Positions 10,357 to 22,974 of a stretch of DNA of 64,000 nt are shown here, piece after piece (position 1 is the stretch's first letter; each line of letters starts with the position of its first letter). A program made the position numbers and the translations under genes. Location of the stretch: assembly GCA_006384855.1 (NCBI GenBank), contig VCJN01000716.1, positions 1-64,000 of the forward strand. The letters run 5' to 3'. The DNA is from Tetraselmis striata. Lineage: Eukaryota > Chlorophyta > Chlorodendrophyceae > Chlorodendrales > Chlorodendraceae. A model generated the notes under the pieces. The model did not search any database, was not told the DNA's origin, and saw only the letters and a list, made by a program, of their open reading frames with translations.

Positions 10357-12787
10357 ATGACGCGTGCGGAGGCGCCGGTGGGCTCGCGGTCCGTGGAGTC
10401 GAGCCCGATGGGTAAGCCGTGGCGGGGCGTCGTGGGCGCGCCAGCTAGCGTGCCGGCGAGCCCGGCGCCCCGGGTGTGGGAAGACGGCAGCGACGCGATG
10501 CGGAGCAGCGGGCAGCTGCTGCGGCCCACGGTGGTGGCGCGAGTGCGGCCTATGCGGGCGGAGGAGGTGGCCGCGGGGCTGACGCCGGAGGTCCGCGTGG
10601 TTGGGGGCGACGCGGTGGAGATATCGCCGAGCGAGGGCGGCGCCGGGCGCCGCGTCGTGCGCTGTAGCGCCGCGCTGGGCGACACCGCTGGCAACGAGGA
10701 GGCGTACCGCGCGTTCGGGGAGCTGGTGGACTCGCTGCTGGAGCGCTTCAACGTCACCCTATTCGCATACGGCGAGACAGGCAGCGGCAAAACACACACG
10801 ATGGCTTACCTCACGGACCGCTTCCTCGCGGACCTGCTCGCGCAGGCGCGCTTCTACGACGCCTTCCGGGTAGAGATGAGCATGGTGGAGATAGAGAACG
10901 AGCGCATCTACGACCTTTGCGCCCGTCGCGGCGCCGACCGGCCCACCCTATCCATCCTGAACTACAAGGTCAAGGGGGCCAACTGGTGAGCACCGCCCAA
11001 TTCCACCACAATGAGCCGCCGGAACCGCAAGAATAAAAAGTCAATGATAATTAATACTTCAGGAGGAGGGAGGTCGTTAACGGCAAGGGACGGCAGAGGA
11101 ATAAGCACAGCCGGGCGATAAGCAACGGGGTTATAAGCAAGAGGACAATCGATTCGAGTTTGCCAGGGGCAGTAGGCCACCTATGTACACATGGTGTTGT
11201 CCACTTGTTGTCCCCACTCCAACCCCTCCTGCCTGCGCGCCCCGCTTTATTGAACCAGGCTGGAGCTCACCGGGCAGGCGCAGGCCCACAGCCAGCTGTA
11301 CGAGTGCTGGCGCCGCCGCAAGACGCTCTGCACCGACTCCAACGACACTAGCTCCCGCAGCCACGCTGTCTGCACCATTCGCCTGCAGGCCTCCAAGGCG
11401 GGCGTCAATTTCTCCAGCGAGGCGCACTTTATCGACCTCTCTGGTGCGCTCCCTTGCAGCCAACGGCGTGATTCAGCTCCCGCACAAGGAAGCTATCCTA
11501 TCACCACTACACATTGCGTAACGTTCAAAGTAAAAGGACAACGACCTCACATCGGAATGTCCGGCTGAAAATGCCACCCCGCGTATCTACCTTGGTGCTA
11601 CCGATATTGAGCCTCACTGCTGTATCCGCAACGACTTGCCGTGCAGGTTCGGAGCGCAGCGGCCTGGCCTCGCTGGATGGCAATCCCAACGCCAGTCTGA
11701 CGCTGCTGTCCATGATCGTGAAGGACATCGTGGCGGGGCGCGAGTGCAGCAACTTCCGGCAGAGCAAGCTGACGCACCTGCTGCAGCCGGCGCTGTCGGG
11801 GCGCTGCCGCCTGGGGCTGCTCTTCACGCTCAACCCCTGCAGCGGCCGCGGCGCGCTTTCCTCTGCCGCGTTTGCGGCGCACATGATGGCGATGCCACCC
11901 GCCAAGCCGGTGCGCAACCCGGTGGTGATGTCGGAGGAGCAGCTCGCGGCGGCGTCGGAGGCGCTGCTGCTGAAGGAGGCGCAGGTGGCGCGCGCGCTGG
12001 AGAGCGCGGAGGAGCAGCGCGCTGCGGCGGAGGCTGAGAGCGCTGGCTTGCGACGCCAGGTGAATGGCAACCCTCCTTGCTCCCCTTCGTGCCCCCCCCC
12101 CCCCCCCTCCCCCCCATGCCCCGTGCGTATAATGGCGCGAGGAGGCGCCCCGCGCCCACTCCTCTATCCTGCTTCTCGCGCCTTCCTGAGGCTGGCTGGT
12201 TGACTTGCTTGATGACGGTGCCTGGCCCAGCTGGAGGCGAGTCAGGAGGCCAACGCCGCCGTGCTGGCGGCTAGCGTCACCGCCAAGAGGGAGCTCGCGG
12301 CGCAGCTGTCCGCCAGTCGCGACCTCGTGGCGAAGGACCACGCTCTGGTGCGCCAGCTGATGGCCGCCTTTGAGGCGCACGCGGACGCGCTGGGCAGCTC
12401 CCTCGACCGCCTCGCTGCAGGCCTGGGCGGCTGCGCGGACGGCGAGGCGAGCGAGCTGCGCGCCACGCTGGCGGCCATGGGCGAGCTGCGCGCTGCGTTT
12501 TCGCGCCTGGACGGCGACTACGGCGCGGGGCGCCTGGAGGCGGTGGCGGCCGGCCTGCCGCGCGTCGCGGAAAGCTTGGCTGCGCTCAATCCCGACCTCA
12601 TGCTCAAGGTCGGCCGCCCTCCTGGTGCTCTAGCCAGTGCCAACCATAATGCCATACCACTGCCAGGGATAACAATACGATATGGCACATCCGTGTCTGA
12701 TTGAGATACTATTTAGCCGTATCCATCATGGCTTGCACAGGATTGCTGCATTTTATTATTTCTGCCACCCCCCCCTTTACTCCCCGC

Positions 12788-12836
<49 letters not shown>

Positions 12837-15800
12837 CATTAAGGATTTACATACAACTCTATTGAACCAAATAAGGATACACATGAAACTGGGAGTGTGT
12901 CCATAATCATTGCTTCACTGCTTTCATCACATGAACCCACTAAAATGGATCAGCGTATGTCTCTGGTCTGGGGCTGCTCAGACAGGAAGATGCGCCGCCA
13001 AAGCAGCACTTGACTTGTGCTGGCATGGTGCAGGGGCTGGTGGGTCGCCTGCGGCGTGCTGCCGCGGAAGGGCGCATGGGTGGCCAAGAAGTGGCACTGG
13101 TGGATGCGCTCGAGCGGCAGCTTAACCAGGACGCCGCGAGCGGGCTGGCCAGCGTAGAGCACAGCATGCTCGAGCTGGGCGCGCACGCGCAGGAGGCGGT
13201 CGCCGCAGGCCGGCACTCCGTGAAGCTGGAGGCGCAGATAGCGCAGCTGCACCGGGAGAATGAGGCATTGCGGCAGGAGCTCGCGCTCGGGCCGCCCAGC
13301 CTGACAGAGCAGGGTCGCCGGTACGCCCCCTCCCCAAGCCTCTTCTGTTCAGACGAATTGGTGCCCCAGCCCCAAGGGCTTTTAGGGGCTGGCATATATT
13401 CAATACCTCAACACATATTTTTAGAATCGGATTCCAAAACTCGGTGTTGTGTCTGATCTTGCGGATGTGTGCGTGGTGTGGGTCACCTACGGACCTCGAT
13501 GCTGACGCACAGATCTCGGAAGTCGCCATGTTCCCTGCGTGGAGGTCTTAAACCGTGCAAGATCCCGCGCCGCTTTCATGGTTTCTCATAAGTGCGCCAA
13601 TTTGTTGTTTTGCCCTATTATCGAGCTATATCGTTCTTTATTAGCTGTTCTGCGGACGGCGGTTATCAGTACCTGCAGCACAGGTAGCGACCTATGTTTT
13701 CTTTCAGCTCGTCAAGATACTGGTTTCGGAGCGTACCTCCCCCGCTCATCCCAGCCCATATCACGTTTATGTAGTCGCTGTCGTACGGCATTGTAGCTGT
13801 GTATTTGTAAGTGTACGTGGTTTTGGAGCAACGCACGAAGCTTCGGCGGAGCGGGTTTTGCGGTTGATTCGACATATGGTTTCGGAGACAAAGCCATTCC
13901 GGAGATTACCGTCGGGAAAACGGGGATCTCGGAGGGCAGGACATCAGGCGAGTCCGATGACGCGCCTCTCACTAGGCCCGTCGGACGCACGGCTGCGCGC
14001 CTTCGGAGAGAGGTCGCCGAGAAAGCGCTAATTCACTGGGCGTGTGCCCTGCTTCGCCCCCGCAGCGCGTGGCGCCGAGAATCAGGTGTGGAGCCGCCGC
14101 CGTCTGCTCCGACCGACCTCCCCGGGTCCGGCAGCTTTGACGCCGAGCTCGCCGCGGAGATCGGGCGCATCCCGGAGCCCGGATCCTACGAGCGGCTGAG
14201 CCACGTCGTGGGGCTGAGCAAGCTCTGCTGCCGCCGTTTTCTGGCCCTCGGTGGCATTGACCGCATGGTCAGCGCCGGGCTGCTGGACGGAACGCCCGCC
14301 GACGCCGTCCGCACCGCCGCGGCGCTGCCCACGTTTTGCGGCTTCCACGAGGCGCGCGACGCCGTGCGGCGTGCTGGCGGCTGCCAGCCGCTGGCCGTGA
14401 TGCTGTCAGTTGACGACAGCGACGAGCGGCGTATCGCCGCGGCGGCCGCCGTGCGGGATCTCTGCGTCGGCAACGCCGCCAACAAGGAGCTATTCTCCGC
14501 CTCGGCGATGCCCGCTCTGGTTCGCGCGCTGGGTAGCGAGAGCCAGCACCTGCAAGAGGCCGCGGCCGCCGCGTACAGCGAGCTTGTCGAGGGCTGTAAT
14601 GCTGGCAAGCAGGCGGCGCGGCGCGCGGGCGCGCCGGGGCAGCTGCTCCGGCTGTGCGCCAGTGCCAACGGCCGCGTGCGGCTGCAGGCAGTGCGCGCTC
14701 TCGCGCGCTCGCTGGCGGACGACCCGCCCAACCAAGACTTGATGCGCGCCGATGTGGTCTCGGTGTCGTCCATCGCACCGCCGACGACAGGCCTGGGAAC
14801 GCTCGCGGCGGGCCTGCGGGACACCGAGCCAGCGCTCCGTCGCGCGTTCGCGCAGGCGCTGCTCGCGTGCGTGTACGACAACTGCGCCAACATGGCGGCG
14901 CTGCAACAGCCGCAGCTCCTGGCGACTGCCGGGCTGGAGACTGGCGAGCTGCACCGCGCGCTTCTGCGCGCGCTGGCGGCCACACTGGCGGCTGAACCGC
15001 TCCTGCGCCCCTTCGCCTGGCCCTCGCCGCGTCACGCCGGTCCCGCCAGAGTAACGTGCGGACCCGACGGCGGTCTACCCCACTATGGTGTCCTCCTCGC
15101 CGGCAGCTGGAGCCCAGATGTGATCGGCATCGGGTCCGACAGCCCCCGGCTGCACGCCGCGCCGCAGTTTGCGCTCCACGCGCCCTCCCCGATGGCGCTG
15201 TCCATTCATCTCGCGCCAAACCGCCTCCTCTCGGCAACCGCATTCTCGACGTCGACCCATGGCCTTCGCCTCCTCTGCTTCACCGCCGCCGGCCCGAATA
15301 ACGGCCGCGCCGACGTGGTGTTCCACGAGATAGTTCTGCCGCCAAACGAGCCCGCGTCCGCAGCGGAGGGGCCGACAACGGACTGCGCCTCGCTGTCGCT
15401 GGACCTCCCCGCCGGCGACTTCACCGTGCTCGCGCTCTGCGGCGGCGCGTATGACGGCCCGCTCGGCTTTCGGCTCGCCTTTGCCGGCGAGCGCGAATTC
15501 GAGGTCGAGGCGGTCCCGGCGTTGGCGGGCTGGCACCGTGGCAGCAGCGGCCCCGCGTCGTCAGGCGCGTTCGCCGGCTGGTGGACAGGAGGGTCCGACC
15601 CTGATGGCGCTGCTTTCTGGCGCAACCCGCAGTTTCTCCTCACTCGGCACGTCGCCGCGCCGGTCGACAAGAGCTCCAACGACTCGACAGCCTCGCAGCT
15701 CGAGGACTCGATGAGCGCGGCCAGGAGCCTGCTCATGGGCGGGCCGAAAGAATCGGAGGCGCTGCTGGTGGAGATCCGCATCCGTCCTCGTGACGGGCAA

Positions 15801-18800
15801 TCGCCTCCAGAACTGGGGCTGTTGGCCTTCCACCATCCGTCGGCGACGGCGGGCGGTGACGGTCCCTGGCGTCGTTTCCCCGGTCGAGTGGAGCCCATGG
15901 TGGCGGAGAACGACTCCGGCGAACTGAATCGGCGTCGCAGCATGTACCGCCCCGTCGGCTCGACCGTGCTGGTTTCCGTGCCGGGGCGACTGCTCGTCGC
16001 ACTCGACTCAAACGACGACCAGCCGATCGGTGTTGTTCCCTATTTGATGAACGACGCCGCCGGCGACGTGGACTTCGACATCAACCTCTTCTCGACCACC
16101 CCTGCAAGGTAGATCGCCAACTGCAGAAAATGCACTCGTTTCCATTGATATTATCGCTCGATCTGAAATCGCAATTTGGTATTTATTAAGTGAGTACCTT
16201 TTCCTTATTAGCAGTGCCATCGCATCGTCCTCCAACTTATTTCTTCAACAAGCCTGCATGAACTGGGCCCTCTGTGACTGTGCTTGGTCTGTGTGTGATG
16301 TTTACGCCAGGCTGAGATCGATGGAGGACGGCGGTCAGGAGTGGAGTGCAGTGACGGCGGTGTCATTGCCGTGGGAGGCGGACGGTCAAGCAGAGCAGCG
16401 CCTCGAGCTCCGCAGCCCGTCGCAGCTGTGCCTGCGCGTGCTGAGCGGCTCGCCAGCCGGCAATTCCGAGGCGGTCGTGAGCCTGCTAGGCGCCGGCGGC
16501 GGGCGTGCCGACAGCATATGGTCGGTCGTTGGGCCGCTGCGCGGGCTCGCTGCCTACGCCGCCACCCTGCCGTCAGGTCGCTACCGCCTACTGGTGCAGC
16601 TGCTGGAGCCCGCGTATGCGCCGCCGCCGGAGGCGCTACTGGTACAGCTGTTCACGGAGGAGGGCGACGTGGTCCTGGATGCATCGACGGTGGTGGGCGT
16701 CGAGACGCCGCAGGCTCGGATGCCGCGGCCCTCACCGTGTGCGGCGGCGGAGCACACTGGAACGGACGGCACGCCGCCACGAGGCGCGGCCGCTGTGGGC
16801 GACGCGCTGCTAAGCGGCGTCAAGGCGTCGCAGTCGCACGGCGCCGCGCGCCACCTGCGCGAGGTGGTGGCGCAGCTGAAGCAGGAGGTGGCGTCGCTGC
16901 GGGTGTCGCACGGCGAGAAGGAGCTGCAGGCAGCGCGCACGCCGCCGAGCAGCGGCAAGCCCGCGTCGCCGCACCACCCGCAAAGACGTCACGCCGCCCG
17001 GCCCCCGCAGCGCCTCCGATATCGACCGCTCCGAAGTGGCGCTGCAGCCGCAACAGCCCCGCAGCGCTGCCTCGCCCGGAAGCATGTCGCGCTCTTCCCT
17101 GCGCGAGGAAAAGCCTCAGGTGAGGCCTGATGCTGGCAGGCGGACAGCGTTCCTGTTCCACCTGGCTGTTGCCTCGGTCTTACTAACCCACACCACCAGA
17201 CCCTCTCCTTTCCTTGCCCATGGCTTGCGGACTCTTTCAAGGCGGTACAGTGCTATTGTGTTCAACTCGTTATAATGTGAAATGGCGCGTTACTGACGGG
17301 AAAGCGGCTTGCACATCGCCAGGAGGTGAGTGGCGCGGACGCGCGCAGCAGCACCGCCAGGGCAGCTGAGATGAGCGAAGGCGGCAGCTCTGCAGTGCCG
17401 TCCCCAAGGAAGCGACGCACGCGGCCCTCCTCCTCCTCCCACGCGCGCAAGCCGTCGGATGGGTGGATCCCGGAAATGACACCACGCACAGAGCTGAAGG
17501 TACGGCTGGTGTGACGGACCCATCAGAGCAGCGCTGTGCGCATGTCCATTCGAAGCTGGCCATTACAAAACGTTATTATTACGCCAACGTATCGAGTGGA
17601 GCTCCGCTTATTCACAACGTACATGGTAGCGGTAGTAAACTTTGTCTCACGCGGGATGGATAATAAGCGCACTTTGGTAGTGGTCAACGTAATCAAAGGA
17701 AATAAAGTCGGCTAACTGGTACGTCGATGCTCATCGTAATCAGCATGTTTCTCGGTCGTAAACACATGTATGTGCTTGGCAGCGTTTTGTTATCACGTCG
17801 CACTAACCTTTATTAAGAAAGTCGGACTTGAGCTCCCGAGCCGACCTCCGCTCAAGCTGCAGTTGCGTGAACCCTTCTGAAGTTCTGTGAACTCTGAGAG
17901 TCGCCTTACTCAACGTGACTTTATTATCTGATTTGAGTCACCTCAATGTCCTTTGCCAACTTGAGTTTAAGAGTGCCAACTTCTTACCGCCCTGTTCTAG
18001 AGCACGGCATGAGGCATGCGAGATTGTGCCTCGTTTGCTGACTAACAGCGCCATGCCCACCGCAAATCCCTGCTGCAGATTGTGCGCGAAGAGCGCGACA
18101 TGGCGATGCAGCAGCTGGTGTCGATCAACATGGAGAAGGCGGCGCTGCACGCCAAGCTGCGCGAGAGCCTGGACCTGAAGTCGCACACGGCATCGCTGCG
18201 GGCCCCTTTGGCTGCTGCGGCCACGGCTGCGGCTGGCAGTGGCGCTCCCGGAACCACCAGTGCGTCGACAGAGCCTGCGGGCAGCAAGACGCGGGCGCGC
18301 CCCGCAGGCTTCAACCTGCCCCGCAAGGGACAGACCCCTTTGTCCAGGGCAGCTCCGGCCGACACGCCGCGCGACCTCCTGGCGTCGCTGACGGTGCAGA
18401 CGCCGCGCTCCAACCTGCCGCCCGGCACGCTGCAGTCGCTCACGCTGGCCACGCCGCGCTCCGCTGGCGGCAGCCGGGCCCGCAGCCTGCAGGCTTCCGC
18501 GCGGGGCACTCCCGCAAAGTCGCCCAAGCCAAGCGACACACACGCAGTGTCGCCCGCGACGGCTGCTGTCGAGCCTAGGGATGAGCACCCGGGTCAGGCG
18601 GCTCCGCCGGAGACGTCCTGTGATATTCTGGAGCAGACAGCCCCACCGCAGCCACGGAAGTCGACCGGCGTTGCGTCGGAGCAGTCGACCATGGAGTCGC
18701 CCAACCTGTCGCCGGTTCACTCGTTCGGTGCGAACTGTGAGGTGGGTGTCGGCAGCGACGCTGGGGCCATGGAGGACATGAGTGTGGAGTGCAAGGACGA

Positions 18801-19086
18801 GAGCAAGCCCGGCGCGGAGGCGACGACCGGCACGGTGGTGGTGAACGTGTCGACGGATGGCGAGGGTATCGAGGACAAGCTTGGCGAGATCCTGCTCGCA
18901 GCGGACACCGATTCCCGTGACGGCGGCAACGGCGTGCGCGAAGTCTCGGCGGCGGGGTCCAAGAGCAGCGTCGGCGCTGCGAAGACGCGCAGTATCTCGA
19001 TGGCCACGGCCGCCGCACAGATGCCGCCCAAGAGAGGGACGCCGAGCAGCCGGCCGGCGCCACAGTGCGCGTGCGTTATTTGCTGA
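10357..19086 (+). CDS. Multidomain kinesin: motor + ARM-like repeats + calpain-III-like modules
   Basis: Predicted exons are 10357-10985, 11259-11443, 11647-12059, 12231-12608, 13034-13313, 14086-16108, 16311-17119, 17323-17499 and 18079-19086; every junction keeps phase. The motor (about residues 58-350) has VVARVRP, the P-loop GETGSGKTHTM (from about 139), switch I NDTSSRSH (about 238) and switch II DLSGSE (Ser where DLAGSE is usual). FRQSKLTHLL follows. Coiled-coil-prone Ala/Glu/Arg-rich segments lie at about 370-620. Exon 6 encodes Ala/Leu helical repeats of armadillo type (about 640-930), then two calpain domain-III-like beta-sandwiches; the second has FWRNPQFLL. Exon 7 adds a third module and a short coiled coil. 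The Ser/Pro/Arg tail (from about 1600) is disordered. Exon 7 needs a one-base skip near 16975-16990. Expected role: microtubule motor with a large cargo-binding tail. Motor 0.95, full fusion about 0.8. Confidence 0.85.
12060..12230 (+). other. Kinesin intron 3 with C-tract near donor
   Basis: The donor GTGAAT follows CGCCAG at 12059. A C-run begins about 33 bp downstream (12093-12106). The acceptor is CCCAG at 12226-12230. This is an example of the recurring pattern of C-tracts shortly after 5' splice sites in this window. Confidence 0.7.
12789..12834. repeat. (GA)n microsatellite in kinesin intron 4
   Basis: About 23 GA units run uninterrupted inside the intron between 12608 and 13034, preceded by a short C-rich stretch. 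Confidence 0.95.
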
Positions 19087-20040
19087 AAGCCCGCCATGAG
19101 TGTGCTAGCTCTCAACACTGAGGCGAGTAATCTCATAATCTGACTGCCATTGTGCTGCTGCTGTAATTCATACTATATCCTGGCGTTCATAATGATTATG
19201 CTTGGTGTCGCTGCATTTTCAGCAGCAGCAGCCGTCAAAATAGTGTAAGGATTAATGCATTTATTTAGACATTGCTTACTGATGGTGATATATGTTCCTC
19301 TTTGTTGAATGCCTACCGATACTTGGGTGTCAAGTAAATATGTGCTTCTGCTGCTGAATTCGCTGCTTCTGCTTCGGATCCGTAGCACAAAAGATACGCG
19401 CTTGTATTGCAGCCCTTGTCACTTCTTCCACATTGTGCGCGCTGGCTGGATTAGTTCTTTTAATTAATGCCATAACTGTGTTAAGATGTTAATTCGTATA
19501 GACATTTATATGTTTCTGGCTTGCTGCTATCAGTGCCATCACCATACAGCGTACCACGGACCACTACAGCAAATCGGAATTAACGATAACATCATGTTTT
19601 CGTCCCGCACAAGATTTTTCGACTTGCTGCTGGTCGTATTATTCAGTAATGCCGTCATGCCAATGCTCCTTGTGCTGATATCTGCCCATTTCTGGTGACT
19701 TATATCAGCGCGCGCAATAAGAGCCGCCGCCTCGTCCTTTGCTAATATGTTATTATAAATTGATTATTGGCGGAATATTGGCGCAGCCAACTTATTGCAT
19801 GATACACTATCGTATATTCGTATCAATGTGTATTACATGCATGTTTATTGTGATGTAGCAACGAGAGCGACAGGGGGAGACCTGCCTGACGATATAATAA
19901 CGACACACTGCGTCTGATTACTGGCTTTTACTGCTAAGACTGTTTAAATCATCTTATGAAATGCCAACGTCGTCAGTCATCGACAGCGGCGCCACTACAG
20001 GGTACGCTTGTTAACATCGCTTACACGCACGGCACACTCG
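19087..20040. other. AT-richer intergenic stretch, nothing assigned
   Basis: This lies downstream of the kinesin stop codon. Only short frames without motifs were seen. It probably contains the kinesin 3' UTR, but no polyadenylation signal was convincing. Confidence 0.5.
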
Positions 20041-20185
20041 CTAGACTCACCAGTCTATTAGGATACAGGTCAGGCAATTAGAATGATAGAATTGAACAGA
20101 TAATGTCTTGATAATTTGCGTTTTCTTGAAAGAAAATTGAGATATACACCTTATTGCGAATCGATCTCGGATGGCACTTACGACA
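20041..20185 (-). repeat. Dispersed repeat family C, copy 1
   Basis: Read on the minus strand this contains GATCGATTCGCAATAAGG, TTTTCTTTCAAGAAAACG, CAAATTATCAAGACATT, TCTAATTGCC and finally TCCTAATAGACTGGTGAGT. The same blocks in the same order recur at 29741-29905 (-), 34985-35140, 38090-38185 and 47550-47635. TTTTCTTTCAAGAAAA is nearly palindromic. There is no coding content; it looks like the conserved end of a non-autonomous element. Confidence 0.7.
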
Positions 20186-20222
20186 TTTTCTTAGTATGTA
20201 CTTATGCGCTGAAATACTACAG

Positions 20223-20665
20223 GCGTCAAAAGTAATTAACGTGGTTTTATTGACAGCTCAACTACTACAAATCGGCGCCCCACGCGGTACAGCGAGCCGT
20301 TCGGTACTGGGTATAGTCGCTATGTAACAAAACAAATTGAAATTGAAATTGAAAGTTGATTGCAACGTGCAACAGTAGTCTGTTGCAAGCAAAACAAACC
20401 ACCATCGTTAATGCGGGTTGCGGCCTGAGCGTCTAAGCGGCGCTCTTCGTACGCGCGCACGCCCGTGCGCGGGTTCGATTTTCGCCGTCGGCAGATTTCC
20501 TCGTAGTGAGAGAGACGCCGCGCGCGAGCCACGGTGCCGGTGCGACTAGGTTTAACATGAGTATACAGCCGCACCGTGACCTTATATACCGCACGCTCAT
20601 TCTGCGATTTTGCGCATATAATTGCTGACCGGCAATGTCATCAGTTTTCCAGCGCGCACAAGTGG
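20223..20665 (+). mobile_element. Dispersed repeat family B with internal tRNA-like block, copy 1
   Basis: It opens with GCGTCAAAAGTAATTAACG and a TTGACAGCTC block. It runs through ACGCGGTACAGCGAGCCGT and a tRNA-like segment at about 20415-20500 with a B-box match (GGGTTCGATT), and ends at TTTTCCAGCGCGCA. The second copy at 24092-24495 is colinear over its whole length. The tRNA-like block suggests a SINE or a composite. Confidence 0.7.
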
Positions 20666-20708
20666 CGGGCACTTGGCACGGGCACGGGGTGAGCACATGC
20701 GCGCGCGC

Positions 20709-20733
20709 GGGGGGGGGGGGGGGGGGGGGGGGG
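20709..20733. repeat. 25-bp poly-G tract
   Basis: This is an uninterrupted G run directly after an alternating GC stretch, just downstream of repeat B copy 1. Confidence 0.95.
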
Positions 20734-21399
20734 CTGAATTGAAGCTCGGAATAGCTGAAATAAGAGTATTTTATGCTTATTCCTTATCAACAACATCTGG
20801 ATCTAGACCGACGAACCGTCATTGCCACATGCCCGATGATATGGCCACTTGCCGTGAGTGTACGGTGGAATTGTCATCGGTTTGTTGTACATATTAGATT
20901 GAGATGCATTCACCACGAGTTTTATGGAGTGTTCCGGGGACCTATGTCATGGCGCTTTATGCCATTTGTGAGACTCTTTAAACAGTTCATGCGAAGGTTC
21001 AGCCTGAAGTGCATGCGGTGTCGTCTGAACTGAACTAACTTCAGCGCAATAATCTTGCTCTAAACGTTGCTATGGGGGGTCGGCACGCTAGAGCCCCCCG
21101 TCATTCGGCTTGTCGGCTACCGAGGCCTCGGCTTTCGCCTTGCCCTTTGCTTTTGTCCTTGGCGGCGGTGTCCTTGGCAAAAGCAGCCCGTGGTGCCTGT
21201 GCCTCGCGCACCGATCACCACACCGATCACGCACCGCAGCACAACTATCGAGAGATACAATATCAGCTCTTGAATTATCGCGCGCGCTGTATACATGTAC
21301 GAGGCATTCCAATATTAACGCCACGCGTTGTATATCGATACTAGGTATATCATTGTTAACGCCATGCCAAATTTGTACGCAGCACCGATAATGATTTAA

Positions 21400-22100
21400 A
21401 GAGCCGACTTTTTGTAAATCAAACGCACCTCTGAGGTACCTCGTCGAGGTACCGGGCGCGCAATCTTGAAGTTGTCTCGGTTGCCGCCGTCTCGGTCGCG
21501 GTCGCTGCGCCGATGGCCATCGCCGAAACGTTGGCGAGCGGACGTCTTCGCGGCGGTCGCGATGTTGACGCGGTCCTTATAGAGCCCATCTTGGTGAACT
21601 CGGGCGACCCTAGGTTCTCGGTGCCGGGACGAAGGTAGCGCTCGCGGACGACGTCGAGGGCGAAGGTGTCACCATTCTGCATATGCGTGTCCTAGTGATT
21701 GCCAAGGTATATAGACCCAGCGGAACCGATGCCCGTCGTCGACGGCCTCCATGCTGTGGACGCCGGCCTTGAGCCATTTTCCGAGCGCGAGCGTGATGCC
21801 GTCGGTGACGCACGCAGCACCCAACAACTTGTGCAACTCGATTGTCTCACTGGCGGTTAAGGCCCCGTACAACGCGGCGTGCTAGAACTCGTCCGCTGCC
21901 GGCTGAAGAAAAGGGATACGAAGCAAATGCTCGAACACACGGTCGCGGGCGATGATGGGGAAGCTTCCGGGGCGTCGCAGGAGGTCGGGAGGCGAGCCGT
22001 TCTCGAAACCGGATAGAGCAGTGGAGAGGGCGGTTTCTCAATCAAGGTTAGTTGTGGGGTTCGCTCGAGGGAGCTAAGCGACGGTCGCACCGACGGACAT
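21400..22100 (-). pseudogene. Unidentified decayed ORF
   Basis: On the minus strand, frames at about 22040-21850 and 21872-21669 together resemble one broken protein, with segments such as LHKLLGAACVTDGITLALGK. The Leu/Ala pattern looks protein-like. Frame changes and stops interrupt it. No family was recognised; given the repeat-rich setting an inactivated element gene is possible. Confidence 0.3.
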
Positions 22101-22943
22101 TATGGTCCTTATAATTACCACCGGCGCGGGACTCGTTCTCGCCTAGAATGGCGACCTCTTCGAAGCGAACCTCAGCAGCAGCCGGCGGCATATGAATCTC
22201 TTGAGTGGGGACGAACGACTTAGGGAGTTGCTCCACCCGGATGAGCTGCGCCATCCTCGGGTCGTCCACGACGCCCCGCCTCGATGCGCGCTATTGAATA
22301 TTGGCCGATGTTTCGACGCCCTCGACAGCCGCCGTCTTGTCAGACATGGAAGTGAACCGCTGCTAGACATGTCGAAGATTCGAAGGGGCTGTCCGGAGGG
22401 AGCCGCGAGGAGAAGAGACGGAAGAGCCTCGGCTCGAGCTGGTCATGAAACAGCAACGAAAGCGCAGGTGTGGAAGTTGTGTACTGTTTCCGAAGGCCCC
22501 AGCACTCTGGACGGTTTCCGAAACCGCGAGTTAGTTTTGTGCATGTCAGACTCCGGCAAACAACAAAGACAGTGGTCCCATGTGGCGCCCGCCGCTAGGC
22601 AGCGGCCCACCAGGAGCGGAGGATAATGACTGAGGTAGGCATGGCAGGCATTACCACCCCCACCTCTACGTGGTGGGCGCTGATGGTAACCCCTAAGACC
22701 CTTGCCTAGCTGGGTGCGGTAGGGAGCGGAACAGGGTGGCCGGTTGCCGCTGATCCTCGGATCGTGCGAGTGACGACCGGGCAGCCCCACGGGGGGCGTC
22801 TCAAATAATACTCGCTACTCGTAGTCTTGGTAGCGCCTGTTGGCGCCGCCGGGCAGCAACCATGTACGTAGGGCTGGTAAAATAATTTTTGTGCGATCTC
22901 GGCCATGCGTCGGCCTCTCCGAGATCCGCCTATTGGTGTGTGT

Positions 22944-22974
<31 letters not shown>

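Noticed and set aside
9831..10799. 322-codon minus-strand open frame
   Set aside because: It overlaps the first kinesin exon in antisense, where high GC keeps frames open, and shows no family motif.
14186..15943. Several long minus-strand open frames opposite kinesin exon 6
   Set aside because: They mirror a well-supported coding exon and are Arg/Ala/Ser-rich, as expected from GC-rich antisense.
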